A DNA stretch of 64,000 nt from Sulfurimonas xiamenensis (GTDB lineage Bacteria; Campylobacterota; Campylobacteria; Campylobacterales; Sulfurimonadaceae), in assembly GCF_009258045.1 (NCBI RefSeq), contig NZ_CP041166.1:186001-250000 (forward strand). The letters are read 5' to 3'. Shown here in pieces: positions 35,322 to 45,013 of the stretch (position 1 is the stretch's first letter; every line of letters starts with the position of its first letter). Position numbers and translations under genes: made by a program. The notes below the pieces were generated by a model that searched no databases, was not told where the DNA came from, and saw nothing but the letters and a program-made list of their open reading frames with translations.

Positions 35322-36554
35322 ATGAGTAATTTTGCATTTGGAACTTATAGAATAAGTGATATAAATCCGCAACATATTCAAGCCCTAAAAGAGGCTATAG
35401 AATCCGGTATAACAATGATAGACACATCTTCAAACTATATGGATGGCGGAGCAGAACGCGCAATTGCAACTGCTTTTAGAGAGTTAGATGAAGATAAAAG
35501 AGATGAGATAGAGGTTGTTAGCAAATTCGGCTATATACAAGGAGCAAATCTTAAAGCCTATAAAGAGAATCCTTCAACAATTAGAAATAGTGATGAAATT
35601 GTAAAGTATAGTGAGGAGTGCTATCACTCTATATCAAAATCTTTTATGCGTGATGAGTTAAAAGCTTCTCTAGAGCGTTTAGAGATGCAGAAGATTGATT
35701 GCTATTTGATTCACAATCCGGAGTACTATATTTTTGATGCAATCAACAGAGGCATTAGCAAAGATGAAAGACTCGATGAGATGTATAGAAGAGTTCAGAA
35801 TGCTTTTGTAGGGCTTGAAGAAGAGGTTAAAAGCGGAACAATCGGCTCTTACGGGATAAGCTCTAACAGTTTTTCACTTGAACAATCAGATGATGAATTT
35901 TTGCCGTATGAAGATCTTATTACATTGGCAGAGAATGCAGCAGAGATAGCCGGAAATAAAACACACAGCTTTACAACCATAGAACTTCCTATCAATATTT
36001 TAGAAAGAGAAGGGCTTAAATGCGCATCTTGGGCGAAAAAGAGTGGATTAAGGGTTTTGGCAAACAGACCTCTTAATGCAAAGTATAACAATATGATGTT
36101 TCGTTTAGCCGATTATGATGAGAGCAGGGACTATTACCATCATCTTAATGAGTTGATGGAAGTCTGCGATAATGAAAAATTAAGACCTTTGTATAATCTT
36201 TTAGAACAACTTGATGCTACTAAACACAAGTATGGATGGATTGGAGATTATGATGTTTTTTTATTTACTCAGATAATACCTCATTTGAAAAAAACTTTAG
36301 AAAAGGTTGATGAAGAAAATAGCGAGACAATGCTTATTTTTATTGATCTGTTTCTTACAGAATATAGAAAAATGGTTGCATTTGAGTGCTCAAAAAAGAC
36401 AAGAGAGCAGTTAAAAGAGTTTTTTAAAGAGTGTAACAGTACAATGCAAGAGTGTGCGATTAGGTTTTTAATGCAGCAGGAGAGTATTGATTATATATTG
36501 GTAGGGATGAGAAGACCTACATATATCCATGAAATTCTTTCGTTAAAAAAATAA
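35322..36554 (+). CDS. Aldo/keto reductase family protein
   Basis: A 410-residue member of the aldo/keto reductase superfamily, larger than the usual 280-340. The barrel start GTYRISD, the MIDTSSNYMDGGAE segment (catalytic Asp/Tyr), the VVSKFGY strand with catalytic Lys, and the DCYLIHNPEYY strand with catalytic His are visible. An insertion of about 80 residues (about 270-360) lies before the final helix. The substrate is unknown. It follows rplQ by 95 bp and precedes the nifU-like gene. Confidence 0.8.
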   Translation: MSNFAFGTYRISDINPQHIQALKEAIESGITMIDTSSNYMDGGAERAIATAFRELDEDKRDEIEVVSKFGYIQGANLKAYKENPSTIRNSDEIVKYSEECYHSISKSFMRDELKASLERLEMQKIDCYLIHNPEYYIFDAINRGISKDERLDEMYRRVQNAFVGLEEEVKSGTIGSYGISSNSFSLEQSDDEFLPYEDLITLAENAAEIAGNKTHSFTTIELPINILEREGLKCASWAKKSGLRVLANRPLNAKYNNMMFRLADYDESRDYYHHLNELMEVCDNEKLRPLYNLLEQLDATKHKYGWIGDYDVFLFTQIIPHLKKTLEKVDEENSETMLIFIDLFLTEYRKMVAFECSKKTREQLKEFFKECNSTMQECAIRFLMQQESIDYILVGMRRPTYIHEILSLKK

Positions 36555-36635
36555 ATAATCTTTTTTATTACTTGTTAAGCAATATTTGCATATCTTATGA
36601 ATACAATAATATAAATATAACTTTAAAGGATGGAT

Positions 36636-36911
36636 ATGATTCCATTTACAGATGAAGAGCTAATGGCTCCGGTGAAAAATGCAATAGAAAAAATTCGTCC
36701 ATCCCTTGCTTTGGATGGTGGAGATATAAAATTTTTAACTGTTAGAAATTCAAAAGTATATGTACAGCTTAGAGGGGCATGTGTAGGATGTGCCAGTAGC
36801 GGAACAACTCTAAAATACGGTGTGGAGAGACAACTTAAAATTGAAATTCATCCGGAAATAACAGTTATAAATGTACCAATTGGTATGGAAAATGAGATAG
36901 ATAAATTATAA
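36636..36911 (+). CDS. NifU-like iron-sulfur scaffold (NifU C-domain)
   Basis: A stand-alone 91-residue NifU C-terminal domain with the cluster-binding Cys49-x2-Cys52 motif (GACVGCASS). It would assemble or carry Fe-S clusters. The ATG at 36636 is preferred because AAAGGA ends 5 nt before it; an ATG at 36630 overlaps that site. IRPSLALDGGDIKFL (about 20-34) is the family's conserved start. Confidence 0.9.
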   Translation: MIPFTDEELMAPVKNAIEKIRPSLALDGGDIKFLTVRNSKVYVQLRGACVGCASSGTTLKYGVERQLKIEIHPEITVINVPIGMENEIDKL

Positions 36912-36923
36912 AGAAGTATAAAA

Positions 36924-37514
36924 ATGGGAATAAGTAAATATAAAACATTATCACAGGCTAAAGAAAGTTTCTCTAAATCAGATTATAAAAATGCATTAGA
37001 GAAATTTGCCGCGGTTTTGCAAAACTTTCCTAACTCAAAAGAGGCTTACAACGGTGTTATACTGGCAGAGATGGCGCTAAGCGGAGAAGGCGGAGCAGAA
37101 GCTCTTTTTGACTATTATGAGATTTTAAAAGAGGAAGACAAAGAGCAGGCGGACACTATTATGAGTGATATTTTGCAAAACATGGACGGCTCAATGGAAA
37201 AGTTAAGAGAAGTTTTTGCAGAGCCTATCCGTGATAAAATAGAACTTGAAGATGGAATTCTTTATAAAGATTTTAAAGCTTTAATTGATAGCAATGAGAG
37301 TTTTAAAGAGACTTTTGAAAATATTATGTTCTCAACAAAAGTGATTATTACGGAAAAAGAGGATTTTATTGATTTTTTGGAAAATCTTATAGAGCACGGT
37401 TTTGCTGAAATGGCACTCTCATATCTTGAAAATGCTTTAAGTGTTTATCCGAGTGACACACTTCTTAGAAAACTGCTTAAAAAACTAGCAGAGGAAAAAA
37501 CAATTGAAAATTGA
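36924..37514 (+). CDS. TPR-like protein of unknown function
   Basis: A 196-residue helical protein with a tetratricopeptide-like repeat at about 8-50 (SDYKNALEKFAAVLQNFPNS) and acidic helices after it. No catalytic motif is seen. It overlaps the murE start by 11 bp. In related genomes a gene of this kind occupies the same place between nifU-like and murE, which suggests a conserved but undefined role. Confidence 0.65.
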   Translation: MGISKYKTLSQAKESFSKSDYKNALEKFAAVLQNFPNSKEAYNGVILAEMALSGEGGAEALFDYYEILKEEDKEQADTIMSDILQNMDGSMEKLREVFAEPIRDKIELEDGILYKDFKALIDSNESFKETFENIMFSTKVIITEKEDFIDFLENLIEHGFAEMALSYLENALSVYPSDTLLRKLLKKLAEEKTIEN

Positions 37515-38817
37515 GCTTAGCGATGAAGCGTTTAGATATATAACAGAAAATTCAAAAGAGTGCGATAAAGAGACAGCTTTTGTGCTGAGTGCCCAAAACG
37601 AAAAATATCTCCAAGATGCAAAAGATAATGGAGCACATTCGATTATAAGTATAAAAGATGTTGCAAACTTATTTGGAATCGATAAGATAAAAATCGTCGG
37701 AATAACCGGAACAAACGGTAAAACGACAACGGCGAGCGCGATTTACTCATTTTTGCTTGATTTAGGTTATAAAACAGCCATGCAGGGAACTCGCGGCTTT
37801 TTTATGAATGACAAAATAGTAGAAGGTAAGAGTCTTACAACGCCATCAGTGCTCAATACCTACAAACATATTTATCAGGCTGTTGCGGCAGGGTGTGAAT
37901 TTTTTATAATGGAAGTAAGCTCACATGCTATTGCTCAAAAAAGGATAGAAGGTCTTAATTTTGAGTTGAAAATTTTAACAAATATTACGCAAGACCATTT
38001 AGACTATCATAAAACAATAGGTGAATATATAGCTGTAAAAAACAGTTTTTTTGAAGATGAAGGCAAAAAGCTTATAAATAAAGATGAAAAAAAAGCAGCA
38101 TTTAATTTTAAAAATGCCTTTACTTACGGCATAGAAAACCCTTCGACATATAGACTTATGGCATATTCTCTTAATAATGCGACAAGCGGGATAATACAAC
38201 ATTTTCAAGAGGTTGTTCCTTTTACGGCATCTCTGCACGGATTTTTTAATCTTTACAATCTTATGGCAGCTATTGCGGCAACACATATCCTAACCGGAAA
38301 AAAACTTGAAGAGATCGCTGAGGTTGTTGATAATTTTGCCGGAGTAAGCGGTCGAATGGAGCAGGTAAGTGAAGAACCAAATGTTATAGTTGATTTTGCA
38401 CATACGCCTGACGGAATACAACAGGTGCTTAATGCGCTTAAAGAGAAAGAGCTTTTAGTGGTTTTTGGAGCAGGCGGGGATAGGGACAGAACAAAACGCC
38501 CTATAATGGGAAAAGTTGCTGCAAGTTTGGCAAAAAAACTCTATATTACAAGCGATAACCCAAGAAATGAAGATCCTCAAAATATAGTAGATGATATTTT
38601 AGAGGGTATTGAAGATAGAAGTATCGTAAATGTTGAACTCAACAGAAAAAAGGCTATTGAGATGGCGCTTAATGAACAAAAAGATGATGAAGTAGTTGTT
38701 ATACTTGGAAAAGGTGATGAAACATATCAGATTATATATGATAAGCAGTTTCCCTTTGATGACAGAGAAGTGGTTAGGGAACTGCTGAAACAAAAAGATA
38801 CTTCCAAGGTAATTTAA
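37504..38817 (+). CDS. murE: UDP-MurNAc-tripeptide synthetase MurE (meso-DAP adding)
   Basis: MurE adds meso-diaminopimelate to UDP-MurNAc-dipeptide in peptidoglycan synthesis. The ATP-binding loop is GITGTNGKTT (about 67-76) and the DAP-selective motif is DNPR at 351-354. The 437-residue length is shorter than the roughly 490 of E. coli, as usual in this phylum. It starts at TTG inside the upstream gene, with GAGG about 9 nt before. Confidence 0.94.
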   Translation: MKIELSDEAFRYITENSKECDKETAFVLSAQNEKYLQDAKDNGAHSIISIKDVANLFGIDKIKIVGITGTNGKTTTASAIYSFLLDLGYKTAMQGTRGFFMNDKIVEGKSLTTPSVLNTYKHIYQAVAAGCEFFIMEVSSHAIAQKRIEGLNFELKILTNITQDHLDYHKTIGEYIAVKNSFFEDEGKKLINKDEKKAAFNFKNAFTYGIENPSTYRLMAYSLNNATSGIIQHFQEVVPFTASLHGFFNLYNLMAAIAATHILTGKKLEEIAEVVDNFAGVSGRMEQVSEEPNVIVDFAHTPDGIQQVLNALKEKELLVVFGAGGDRDRTKRPIMGKVAASLAKKLYITSDNPRNEDPQNIVDDILEGIEDRSIVNVELNRKKAIEMALNEQKDDEVVVILGKGDETYQIIYDKQFPFDDREVVRELLKQKDTSKVI

Positions 38818-38871
38818 TACTTAAATATAGAGATTAATTATGCGTATAATGAATTCTATGTTTATTTTTGC

Positions 38872-38877
38872 TATAAT
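38872..38877 (+). promoter_or_regulatory. -10 box before the 2Fe-2S protein gene
   Basis: TATAAT at 38872-38877 lies 27 bp before the ATG at 38904. A second TATAAT at 38845-38850 may be an alternative. No clear -35. Confidence 0.45.
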
Positions 38878-38903
38878 TTCGAAAAATATTAAGGATAATA
38901 GTT

Positions 38904-39278
38904 ATGGGTATTCCTCAACCGGCATTTTATATATTTAAGTGTGAACAATCAGCTCCTCCTGGTATGCCGAAACCTTCATGTGTGACGCCAGAAACTCAGG
39001 ATCTTTTTCAGCATTTGGCTCAAAAATTGATGAAAGAGGGCATTATGGGGACAGTACAGCCAATTCGTACTTCATGCTTAAATCGCTGTCTAGCAGGTCC
39101 TGTAATGTTGGTAGAGCCTGGGCATTTTATGTATGCAGCTCTTACAAAAGAGAAGATTGACAGAATTGTAGAAGAGCATATTATCGGTGGAAAAGTTGTT
39201 GAAGAATTTCTTATAGGTGCTGATATGTGGGATGCACCGATCTCTCCATGTGAGATGAAAAAACAGATGGGAATGTAA
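38904..39278 (+). CDS. Thioredoxin-like [2Fe-2S] ferredoxin
   Basis: A 124-residue protein with Cys13, Cys26, Cys58 and Cys62 spaced as in thioredoxin-fold 2Fe-2S ferredoxins ([22 protein letters not shown]). It is probably a cytosolic electron carrier. Its partner is unknown. It ends 1 nt before panD. Confidence 0.82.
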   Translation: MGIPQPAFYIFKCEQSAPPGMPKPSCVTPETQDLFQHLAQKLMKEGIMGTVQPIRTSCLNRCLAGPVMLVEPGHFMYAALTKEKIDRIVEEHIIGGKVVEEFLIGADMWDAPISPCEMKKQMGM

Positions 39279-39279
39279 A

Positions 39280-39645
39280 ATGACAATAGAGATGTTGTAT
39301 AGTAAAATTCATCGTGCTACGGTAACAGATGCCAACTTAAATTATGTAGGTTCTATTACTATAGATGAGGAGCTTTTAGAAGCTTCAAAGATGAGAGTCG
39401 GACAAAAAGTTGAAATACTCAACATAAATAACGGTGAGAGATTTTCAACTTATGTTATTTTAGGTGAACGCGGCAAAAGAGACATCTGCTTAAACGGTGC
39501 AGCTGCTAGAAAAGTTCATAAAGGCGATAAAGTAATCATAGTTGCTTACGCTACATATGATGAAAAAGAGCTAGAAACATACAAGCCAAGAGTTGTTTTA
39601 GTTGATGAAAACAACGATATCGAAGAAATTTTGGAAGAGATTTAA
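39280..39645 (+). CDS. panD: Aspartate 1-decarboxylase
   Basis: PanD makes beta-alanine for pantothenate and coenzyme A. It cleaves itself between Gly24 and Ser25 (NYVGSITID) to form the pyruvoyl cofactor. The length of 121 residues is typical. [14 protein letters not shown]-like and ICLNGAAAR blocks are present. It abuts ybaB. Confidence 0.96.
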   Translation: MTIEMLYSKIHRATVTDANLNYVGSITIDEELLEASKMRVGQKVEILNINNGERFSTYVILGERGKRDICLNGAAARKVHKGDKVIIVAYATYDEKELETYKPRVVLVDENNDIEEILEEI

Positions 39646-39954
39646 ATGTTTGAAAATATGGGCGATATGGGCAAGATGCTTGAAGGAATGCAGGAGAACG
39701 CTAAAAAACTTCAAGCTGAACTTGAGTCTAAAACCTTTAAAGTAAAAAGCGGCGGCGGCATGGTTGAGGTTGCTATTAATGGCAAGGGTGAAGTAACTGA
39801 TATTAATATTGATGATTCACTTTTAGAAGATAAAGATTCACTACAGATTTTGCTTATCGGTGCTATCAATGATGCTTATAAAATGGTTGAGCAAAACAGA
39901 CAAAAAAGCGCTTTGGGTATGTTTGGCGGTATGAATCCGTTCGAGAGCAAATAG
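39646..39954 (+). CDS. ybaB: YbaB/EbfC-family nucleoid-associated protein
   Basis: A small dimeric DNA-binding protein of 102 residues. KLQAELESKTFKVKSGGGMVEVAINGKGEV (about 22-51, quoted in part as the GGGMVEVAINGKGEV core) is the family signature. The gene abuts panD and precedes ispA by 150 bp. Confidence 0.92.
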   Translation: MFENMGDMGKMLEGMQENAKKLQAELESKTFKVKSGGGMVEVAINGKGEVTDINIDDSLLEDKDSLQILLIGAINDAYKMVEQNRQKSALGMFGGMNPFESK

Positions 39955-40092
39955 GTGTTTATTTTATCTTTGCTGCACAACTTCTCTTTTTTAAACCAAA
40001 CACTTAAAATACTACCTTTTTATCGCAATAAAAAAGCACTGAATCTTCTTTATAAAAAAGAAGAATTTCAGTTTTTTGTGAAAGTTAATTAG
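39955..40092 (+). CDS. Possible 45-codon ORF or gene remnant between ybaB and ispA
   Basis: A GTG directly after the ybaB stop opens a 45-codon reading frame ending at TAG 40090-40092. The product is basic and aromatic-rich, with no recognisable domain or clear signal peptide. In related genomes, as I recall, a longer gene (PDZ-type) lies here, so this could be a remnant or chance ORF. It would use the end of ybaB for its ribosome site. Confidence 0.25.
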   Translation: MFILSLLHNFSFLNQTLKILPFYRNKKALNLLYKKEEFQFFVKVN

Positions 40093-40104
40093 ATAAAATT
40101 TCGC

Positions 40105-40953
40105 ATGCAAAACTTTGAAAATTTTTTATTAAATCATCTGCCGATATCAAAAAGTATTCACCCTACATATGAAAAAGCATTACAAAAGATGCTTCTTGCC
40201 GGAGGGAAAAGATTTCGTCCCGCACTGCTGCTTGGTGTTGTAAATGCATACAATCCTCTTTTGATTGAGGGAGCGTATCATGCCGCATATGCCATTGAAC
40301 TATTGCATACATACTCATTGATTCATGATGATCTTCCTGCAATGGACAATTCACCTCTTCGCAGAGGAGAGCCGACTCTGCATATAACATTTGATGAAGC
40401 AACTGCAATTCTCGTTGGGGATGCGCTAAATACATACTCCTTTGAAGTTTTAAGCAATGCCCCATTTTCGGATTATACAAGAGTCGGTTTAATTAGAGAG
40501 CTGGCGAATAACGGCGGTCTTAATGGTATGGTTTTGGGTCAAGCGATTGACTGCTATTTTGAAAATAGACCACTTGGTTTAGATGATGTAAAAATGCTGC
40601 ATATAAACAAAACAGCAAAATTGATTGCAGCGTCGCTTAAAATGGGTGCACTTATTGTTGACCGCGAAGAGGTGGGCGATAAAATATATGATTTTGGCAT
40701 AAAACTTGGACTTTTGTTTCAGATTCAAGATGATATTTTAGATGTTACACAAAGCTCAGATGAGGCAGGAAAACTTACAAACAATGATGAAGCAAAAAAC
40801 AGTTTTGTAACACTGCTTGGGCTTGAAGAAGCGCTAAAAGAAGCTGATACATTGGCAGATGAGTTGATTTTAGAGTTGAAGAGTTTTGATGAGAGTTTAA
40901 AAAATGAGCTTTCATCACTTTTGATAGAGTATATAAATAGGCATAAAAGTTAA
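40105..40953 (+). CDS. ispA: Farnesyl/geranyl diphosphate synthase
   Basis: A trans-polyprenyl synthase that joins isopentenyl diphosphate to allylic diphosphates for quinone and cell-wall lipids. The first Asp-rich motif is DDLPAMD (75-81), and the second is QDDILD (about 212-217). The 282-residue length is normal. No Shine-Dalgarno is seen: TAAAAT (40094-40099) lies 5 nt before the ATG, suggesting a leaderless transcript. Confidence 0.94.
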   Translation: MQNFENFLLNHLPISKSIHPTYEKALQKMLLAGGKRFRPALLLGVVNAYNPLLIEGAYHAAYAIELLHTYSLIHDDLPAMDNSPLRRGEPTLHITFDEATAILVGDALNTYSFEVLSNAPFSDYTRVGLIRELANNGGLNGMVLGQAIDCYFENRPLGLDDVKMLHINKTAKLIAASLKMGALIVDREEVGDKIYDFGIKLGLLFQIQDDILDVTQSSDEAGKLTNNDEAKNSFVTLLGLEEALKEADTLADELILELKSFDESLKNELSSLLIEYINRHKS

Positions 40954-41019
40954 ATTTGATATAAAAATCAAGTTTGTAAAGATCCTCTTGAAGGCATAAA
41001 ATAAAAACAAGGAATTAAT

Positions 41020-42939
41020 ATGAGTGATCAAATGCGTCAGAAAATGGCAAACACTATTAGATTTTTAGCAGCAGATATGGTTCAAGCAGCCAATTCAGGT
41101 CATCCGGGCGCACCAATGGGTCTTGCAGATATTGCAGTTGTTTTGAGTGAGCATTTAAATCACAATCCTAAAAATCCATCATGGCTAAATCGCGACAGAT
41201 TGGTGTTTTCAGGCGGTCATGCGACAGGACTTATTTATTCACTTTATTACCTTTGGGGGTATGGATTAACGATTGAAGACTTGAAAAATTTTCGTCAGCT
41301 GGACTCAAAAACTCCAGGACATCCGGAATTTGGCCATACAGAAGGTATTGAAATTACTACGGGTCCTTTAGGGCAGGGAGTTGCAAATGCCGTTGGTTTT
41401 GCTATGGCTTCAAAGTTTATGGGTGCGCAGGTAAACTCTGATACTGCAAAAGTTATTGATCATAATGTTTACTGTTTATGTGGTGACGGAGATTTGGAAG
41501 AGGGTGTGAGTTATGAGGCGTGCTCGATCGCTGGACACAACAAGCTTGATAACCTGATTCTTATCTATGACTCTAATCGCATTACAATTGAGGGTTCAAC
41601 TGATTTAAGTATAAGTGAAAATATTCGTCTTCGTTTTGAATCGCAAGGCTGGGATGTTTTAGAGTGTGACGGTCATAATTATGGTGAGATAGAGAGTGCA
41701 ATAACAGCTGCAAAAGGCAATAAAAAACCGACAATTATCATTGCAAATACAACTATTGCAAAAGGGGGTGGAAAACTTGAAGGTTCTCACCACTCTCACG
41801 GCGCTCCTCTTGGCGTTGATGTAATAGCTGAAGCAAAAAAAGCAGCAGGATTTGATGCACAAAAAAGTTTTCATGTAGATGAAGATGTAATGGCTCGTTT
41901 TAGATGCGCGATTGAAAAGGGCGATTTGGCAGAAAGAGAGTGGATTCACTCTCTTAAGACGCTTCCTTTAATGGAGCAAAATGAGACTTTAGAAGCTTTG
42001 CAAAATCCTGATTTTTCAAAGATTGTGTGGCCGACTTTTGATAAAGCGGATGCTACAAGAAGTACAAATGGAAAAGTTTTAAATGCAATTGCAAAAGCTC
42101 TTCCGTGCTTTTTGGGAGGCTCAGCAGATTTAAGTCCATCAAACAAAACAGAACTTGTTGACATGGGTACTTATCCAAAGGGAAGAAATATCTATTTTGG
42201 TATTCGTGAACATGCAATGGCTTCTATCGTAAATGCAATGGCGCTTTACGGACCGCTAATGCCGTTTTCAGCTACATTTTTCGTCTTTTCTGATTATCTA
42301 AAACCTGCAGCTCGTATCGCAGCTCTTACTGGAATACAGCACTTCTTTATCTGGACGCATGACAGTATCGGTGTTGGTGAAGATGGACCGACACATCAGC
42401 CGATTGAGCACTTAAGCCAGTTTCGTGCACTGCCAAACTTCTATGTTTGGAGACCTGCAGACGGCGCTGAGAATGTTGAAGCTTGGAAAGTAGCATTAGA
42501 GATGAAAAAATCTCCGTCTGCTTTTGTCTGCTCCCGTCAAAATCTATCTGTTCTTCCTGCAGCTGTAAAAGGGAGTGCTTCAAAAGGCGGTTATCTGCTA
42601 GCAAGTGATGCAGATGCAACTTTGACATTAATGGCTTCTGGTTCAGAGGTAGAACTTGCTCTTAAGGTAAAAGAGGCGCTTAATGCAAATGGTGTAAAAG
42701 CAGATGTAGTTTCTGTTCCATGTTATGATCTCTTTATTGAGCAGGATAAAGAGTATATCGATTCAATCATCAATCCCAATACTAAAAAAATAGCAATCGA
42801 AGCTGCTCGCGGGTTAGAGTGGTACAGACTTGCCGATGAGGTGATAGGAATGGATAGATTCGGTGCCTCTGCTCCTGCTGATAAACTTTTTGAAAAATTT
42901 GGGTTTTCAGTAGAGAGTATTATCTCAAAAATCCAATAA
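41020..42939 (+). CDS. tkt: Transketolase
   Basis: Transketolase moves two-carbon units between sugar phosphates with thiamine diphosphate. The 639-residue protein has SGHPGAPMGLAD (about 25-36), the ThDP motif GDGDLEEGVSYE, the HSHGAPLG segment and the GEDGPTHQPIEH pyrimidine-domain motif (about 451-462). It follows ispA by 66 bp with AAGGA upstream. Confidence 0.96.
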   Translation: MSDQMRQKMANTIRFLAADMVQAANSGHPGAPMGLADIAVVLSEHLNHNPKNPSWLNRDRLVFSGGHATGLIYSLYYLWGYGLTIEDLKNFRQLDSKTPGHPEFGHTEGIEITTGPLGQGVANAVGFAMASKFMGAQVNSDTAKVIDHNVYCLCGDGDLEEGVSYEACSIAGHNKLDNLILIYDSNRITIEGSTDLSISENIRLRFESQGWDVLECDGHNYGEIESAITAAKGNKKPTIIIANTTIAKGGGKLEGSHHSHGAPLGVDVIAEAKKAAGFDAQKSFHVDEDVMARFRCAIEKGDLAEREWIHSLKTLPLMEQNETLEALQNPDFSKIVWPTFDKADATRSTNGKVLNAIAKALPCFLGGSADLSPSNKTELVDMGTYPKGRNIYFGIREHAMASIVNAMALYGPLMPFSATFFVFSDYLKPAARIAALTGIQHFFIWTHDSIGVGEDGPTHQPIEHLSQFRALPNFYVWRPADGAENVEAWKVALEMKKSPSAFVCSRQNLSVLPAAVKGSASKGGYLLASDADATLTLMASGSEVELALKVKEALNANGVKADVVSVPCYDLFIEQDKEYIDSIINPNTKKIAIEAARGLEWYRLADEVIGMDRFGASAPADKLFEKFGFSVESIISKIQ

Positions 42940-42944
42940 TCTTC

Positions 42945-42970
42945 TTGCAGGCTATAAAAATAGCCTGCAA
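42945..42970 (+). terminator. Stem-loop after tkt
   Basis: A perfect 10-bp stem, TTGCAGGCTA with TAGCCTGCAA around a 6-nt loop, 5 bp after the tkt stop. It is followed by an A-rich tract rather than T residues, so it may be a 3'-end stabiliser. Confidence 0.5.
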
Positions 42971-43136
42971 AAATAAAAACTTTCCCTTTTTTATCTCTAA
43001 AATCTTTTATAAATTAATTCATTATGTTGTAAAAAAATAATAAATATAAAATATTTTGTTATATTTTGTTAAAATTAATGTTTTCTTTATATTTAAACAA
43101 GTAAAATTTAACAGTTTTCGTTAAAAGGAGTTAGAA

Positions 43137-43388
43137 ATGAAGTTATTGTCACTACTGATTATTGGAGCTGCTCTATGTTTTGGAGCGGTAGATATTAACA
43201 AAGCAGATAAAGATGAGCTGATGAACATAAACGGTGTCGGTGAAGCAAAAGCAAGCGCTATTATAGAGTACAGAAAAAAGCATAACTGTTTTAGCAGTAT
43301 TGAAGAGCTAAAAGAGGTCAAAGGCTTTGGCGATAAAATGTTAGAGAAAAACAGAAACAATATCACTGCAAGCAAGTGTAAAAAATAG
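43137..43388 (+). CDS. ComEA-like helix-hairpin-helix protein, exported
   Basis: An 83-residue protein with a short signal peptide (about 1-17) and a helix-hairpin-helix pair: LMNINGVGEAKASAIIEYR and IEELKEVKGFGDKML. It starts after AAAAGGAG. ComEA proteins bind incoming DNA in the periplasm during transformation, so a competence role is likely. No other competence gene is near. Confidence 0.82.
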   Translation: MKLLSLLIIGAALCFGAVDINKADKDELMNINGVGEAKASAIIEYRKKHNCFSSIEELKEVKGFGDKMLEKNRNNITASKCKK

Positions 43389-43395
43389 TAATTTT

Positions 43396-43435
43396 TAAAG
43401 CTGCATGCATTTTTTGCTGCAGTTTTATAAAAATT
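43396..43435. terminator. Convergent terminator between comEA-like and magIII genes
   Basis: CTGCA and TGCAG flank an 11-nt loop near 43401-43422, with A/T-rich flanks (TTTTTAAAG and GTTTTATAAAAATTT) that could terminate from both sides. Confidence 0.45.
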
Positions 43436-44102
43436 TCTTTTTTAAGAAACATTCTTCTCCATACGGTTTTTTTGAATAAAATTTTTTACCGTGTTCTACA
43501 ATAAGCGCATGAAACTCCTGATATATTATAATCAGCTCTTTTTTATCTTTTACACTCTCTTTTAGTGAGTTTTGCATCATAGTTTTTATCTCGCTGTATT
43601 TTGTTTTTTCATCAATCAGACCGAGTTCAAGAAGGATTCTTTTTGTATAAGCATCCACTTTAAATTCTAGTTGGTTGTAGCCATATAGAAGCATTGAATC
43701 AGCCGTCTCTTCACCGATACCTATGACATTTAAAAGAGCGTCTCTTGTCGGAACTGCTCCATTTAAACTTTTATAAAACTTGCTAAATTCCAAAATGTAT
43801 CTCGCTTTTTGGTTGAAATAGCCAGAGGGTTTTATGTCTTCTTTTAGCTCATTAATATCCATAGACTCTATAGCGTCAATATTTAGAGCATTTTTTAGAT
43901 GCAGATTTTCTAGTGATCTTACTACTGATGTAAATGTCGTGTTTTGGGTTAGGATGGAGCCTAAACACACCTCAAATATCTCATCGCTGTTTCTTGGAAA
44001 ACTATAATCTTTTTTATGATATCCATATCCCGTAATCGGCCACCACCCTTGCGGGCCGTAAGTATTATAGAGCAGTTTGTAGATGTTGTATATTTTATTC
44101 AT
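43425..44102 (-). CDS. DNA glycosylase, MagIII/endonuclease III family
   Basis: A 225-residue HhH-GPD base-excision enzyme. The YGPQGWWPI segment (about 15-23) is typical of MagIII, the 3-methyladenine glycosylase known from Helicobacter. The hairpin is NVIGIGEETADSMLLYG (about 125-141), and catalytic Asp is expected in FKVDAYTKRIL. The endonuclease III 4Fe-4S cysteines are missing: only Cys near the end (EECFLKKKFL). It overlaps the transporter gene by 4 bp. Confidence 0.85.
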   Translation of the reverse strand: MNKIYNIYKLLYNTYGPQGWWPITGYGYHKKDYSFPRNSDEIFEVCLGSILTQNTTFTSVVRSLENLHLKNALNIDAIESMDINELKEDIKPSGYFNQKARYILEFSKFYKSLNGAVPTRDALLNVIGIGEETADSMLLYGYNQLEFKVDAYTKRILLELGLIDEKTKYSEIKTMMQNSLKESVKDKKELIIIYQEFHALIVEHGKKFYSKKPYGEECFLKKKFL

Positions 44103-45007
44103 AGATATGTTAAAACCTTTACACCCGCAAAAATAGCACCTAGAAAAAGTATTGAGGAGATAAAAACAAGAGCGGTAACAACTTTTGGTTTACAGTCATA
44201 GAGTGAAGCAAAGTTTACATTTGCAATGGCGAGAGGCACCATAAGTTCTATAAAAATAATCCCTTTTATCATAGAGTCCAGCTCAATAAAAGAGAGAATT
44301 AAAAATGCAGCGGCTGGCAAAAAGATAAATTTTAGGCTTATAACCCATAGCGTCAATCTTTTGCTTATCTGTGTTATCTTTGTGCCATAAAGATAGATTC
44401 CAAATAAAAAGAGCTGCATAACGATAGAAGCGTAAGCCCCCATCATAAGCACTTTCATAATCTCTTCGTTTGGTTTGTAATCGTTAACGCTAAGTATAAT
44501 AGCTGCAGCAGCAGCCCAGAGAATAGGAATTTTTACTATGTTTTTCAGTGAAGTTTTAACATCAAAACTTCCTCTTGAATAGTAATAAACTCCAAGAGTA
44601 TAGACTACAAAAACATTCATAAGATTTATAACGGTTGTATAAGGGATAGACTCTTCGCCAAATATAGCTATATTGAGAGGTATGCCTAGATTTCCGGTAT
44701 TTCCGACTATCGCTGCAACAGTTGCTATGGAGTACTCTTTTTTATCTTCAAAAATTTTTTTTGCAACAAAAGCTGAAATAATTAAAACTAAAATAACTAT
44801 AAAAAGATAGATAGAGGGTGCAAAAAACAGGTTTGCATCCACAGGGCGGATAAGAAGCCCCCAAAATGTTAAAAAGATTTGTAAAAAATATACATTTATC
44901 AGTGTTACCGTTTTGTCGTCAATTCTCTCCTTAAAGCTCATCTTTGCGACAAAGCCGATAACAATAAAGATATAAATAGCTAAAATTGAAAATAGTATTG
45001 AACTCAT
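44099..45007 (-). CDS. AEC-family (auxin efflux carrier-like) transporter
   Basis: A 302-residue inner-membrane transporter with about ten helices. The conserved VGNTGNLGIPLNIAIFG segment (about 96-112) marks the family. The substrate is unknown. The start is taken at ATG 45007 (MSSILFSILAIY); the longer reading from 45070 would overlap the divergent thioredoxin gene. TATAAT sits only 6 nt before this ATG with no Shine-Dalgarno, so the mRNA may be leaderless. Confidence 0.82.
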   Translation of the reverse strand: MSSILFSILAIYIFIVIGFVAKMSFKERIDDKTVTLINVYFLQIFLTFWGLLIRPVDANLFFAPSIYLFIVILVLIISAFVAKKIFEDKKEYSIATVAAIVGNTGNLGIPLNIAIFGEESIPYTTVINLMNVFVVYTLGVYYYSRGSFDVKTSLKNIVKIPILWAAAAAIILSVNDYKPNEEIMKVLMMGAYASIVMQLFLFGIYLYGTKITQISKRLTLWVISLKFIFLPAAAFLILSFIELDSMIKGIIFIELMVPLAIANVNFASLYDCKPKVVTALVFISSILFLGAIFAGVKVLTYL

Positions 45008-45013
45008 GGAGCG

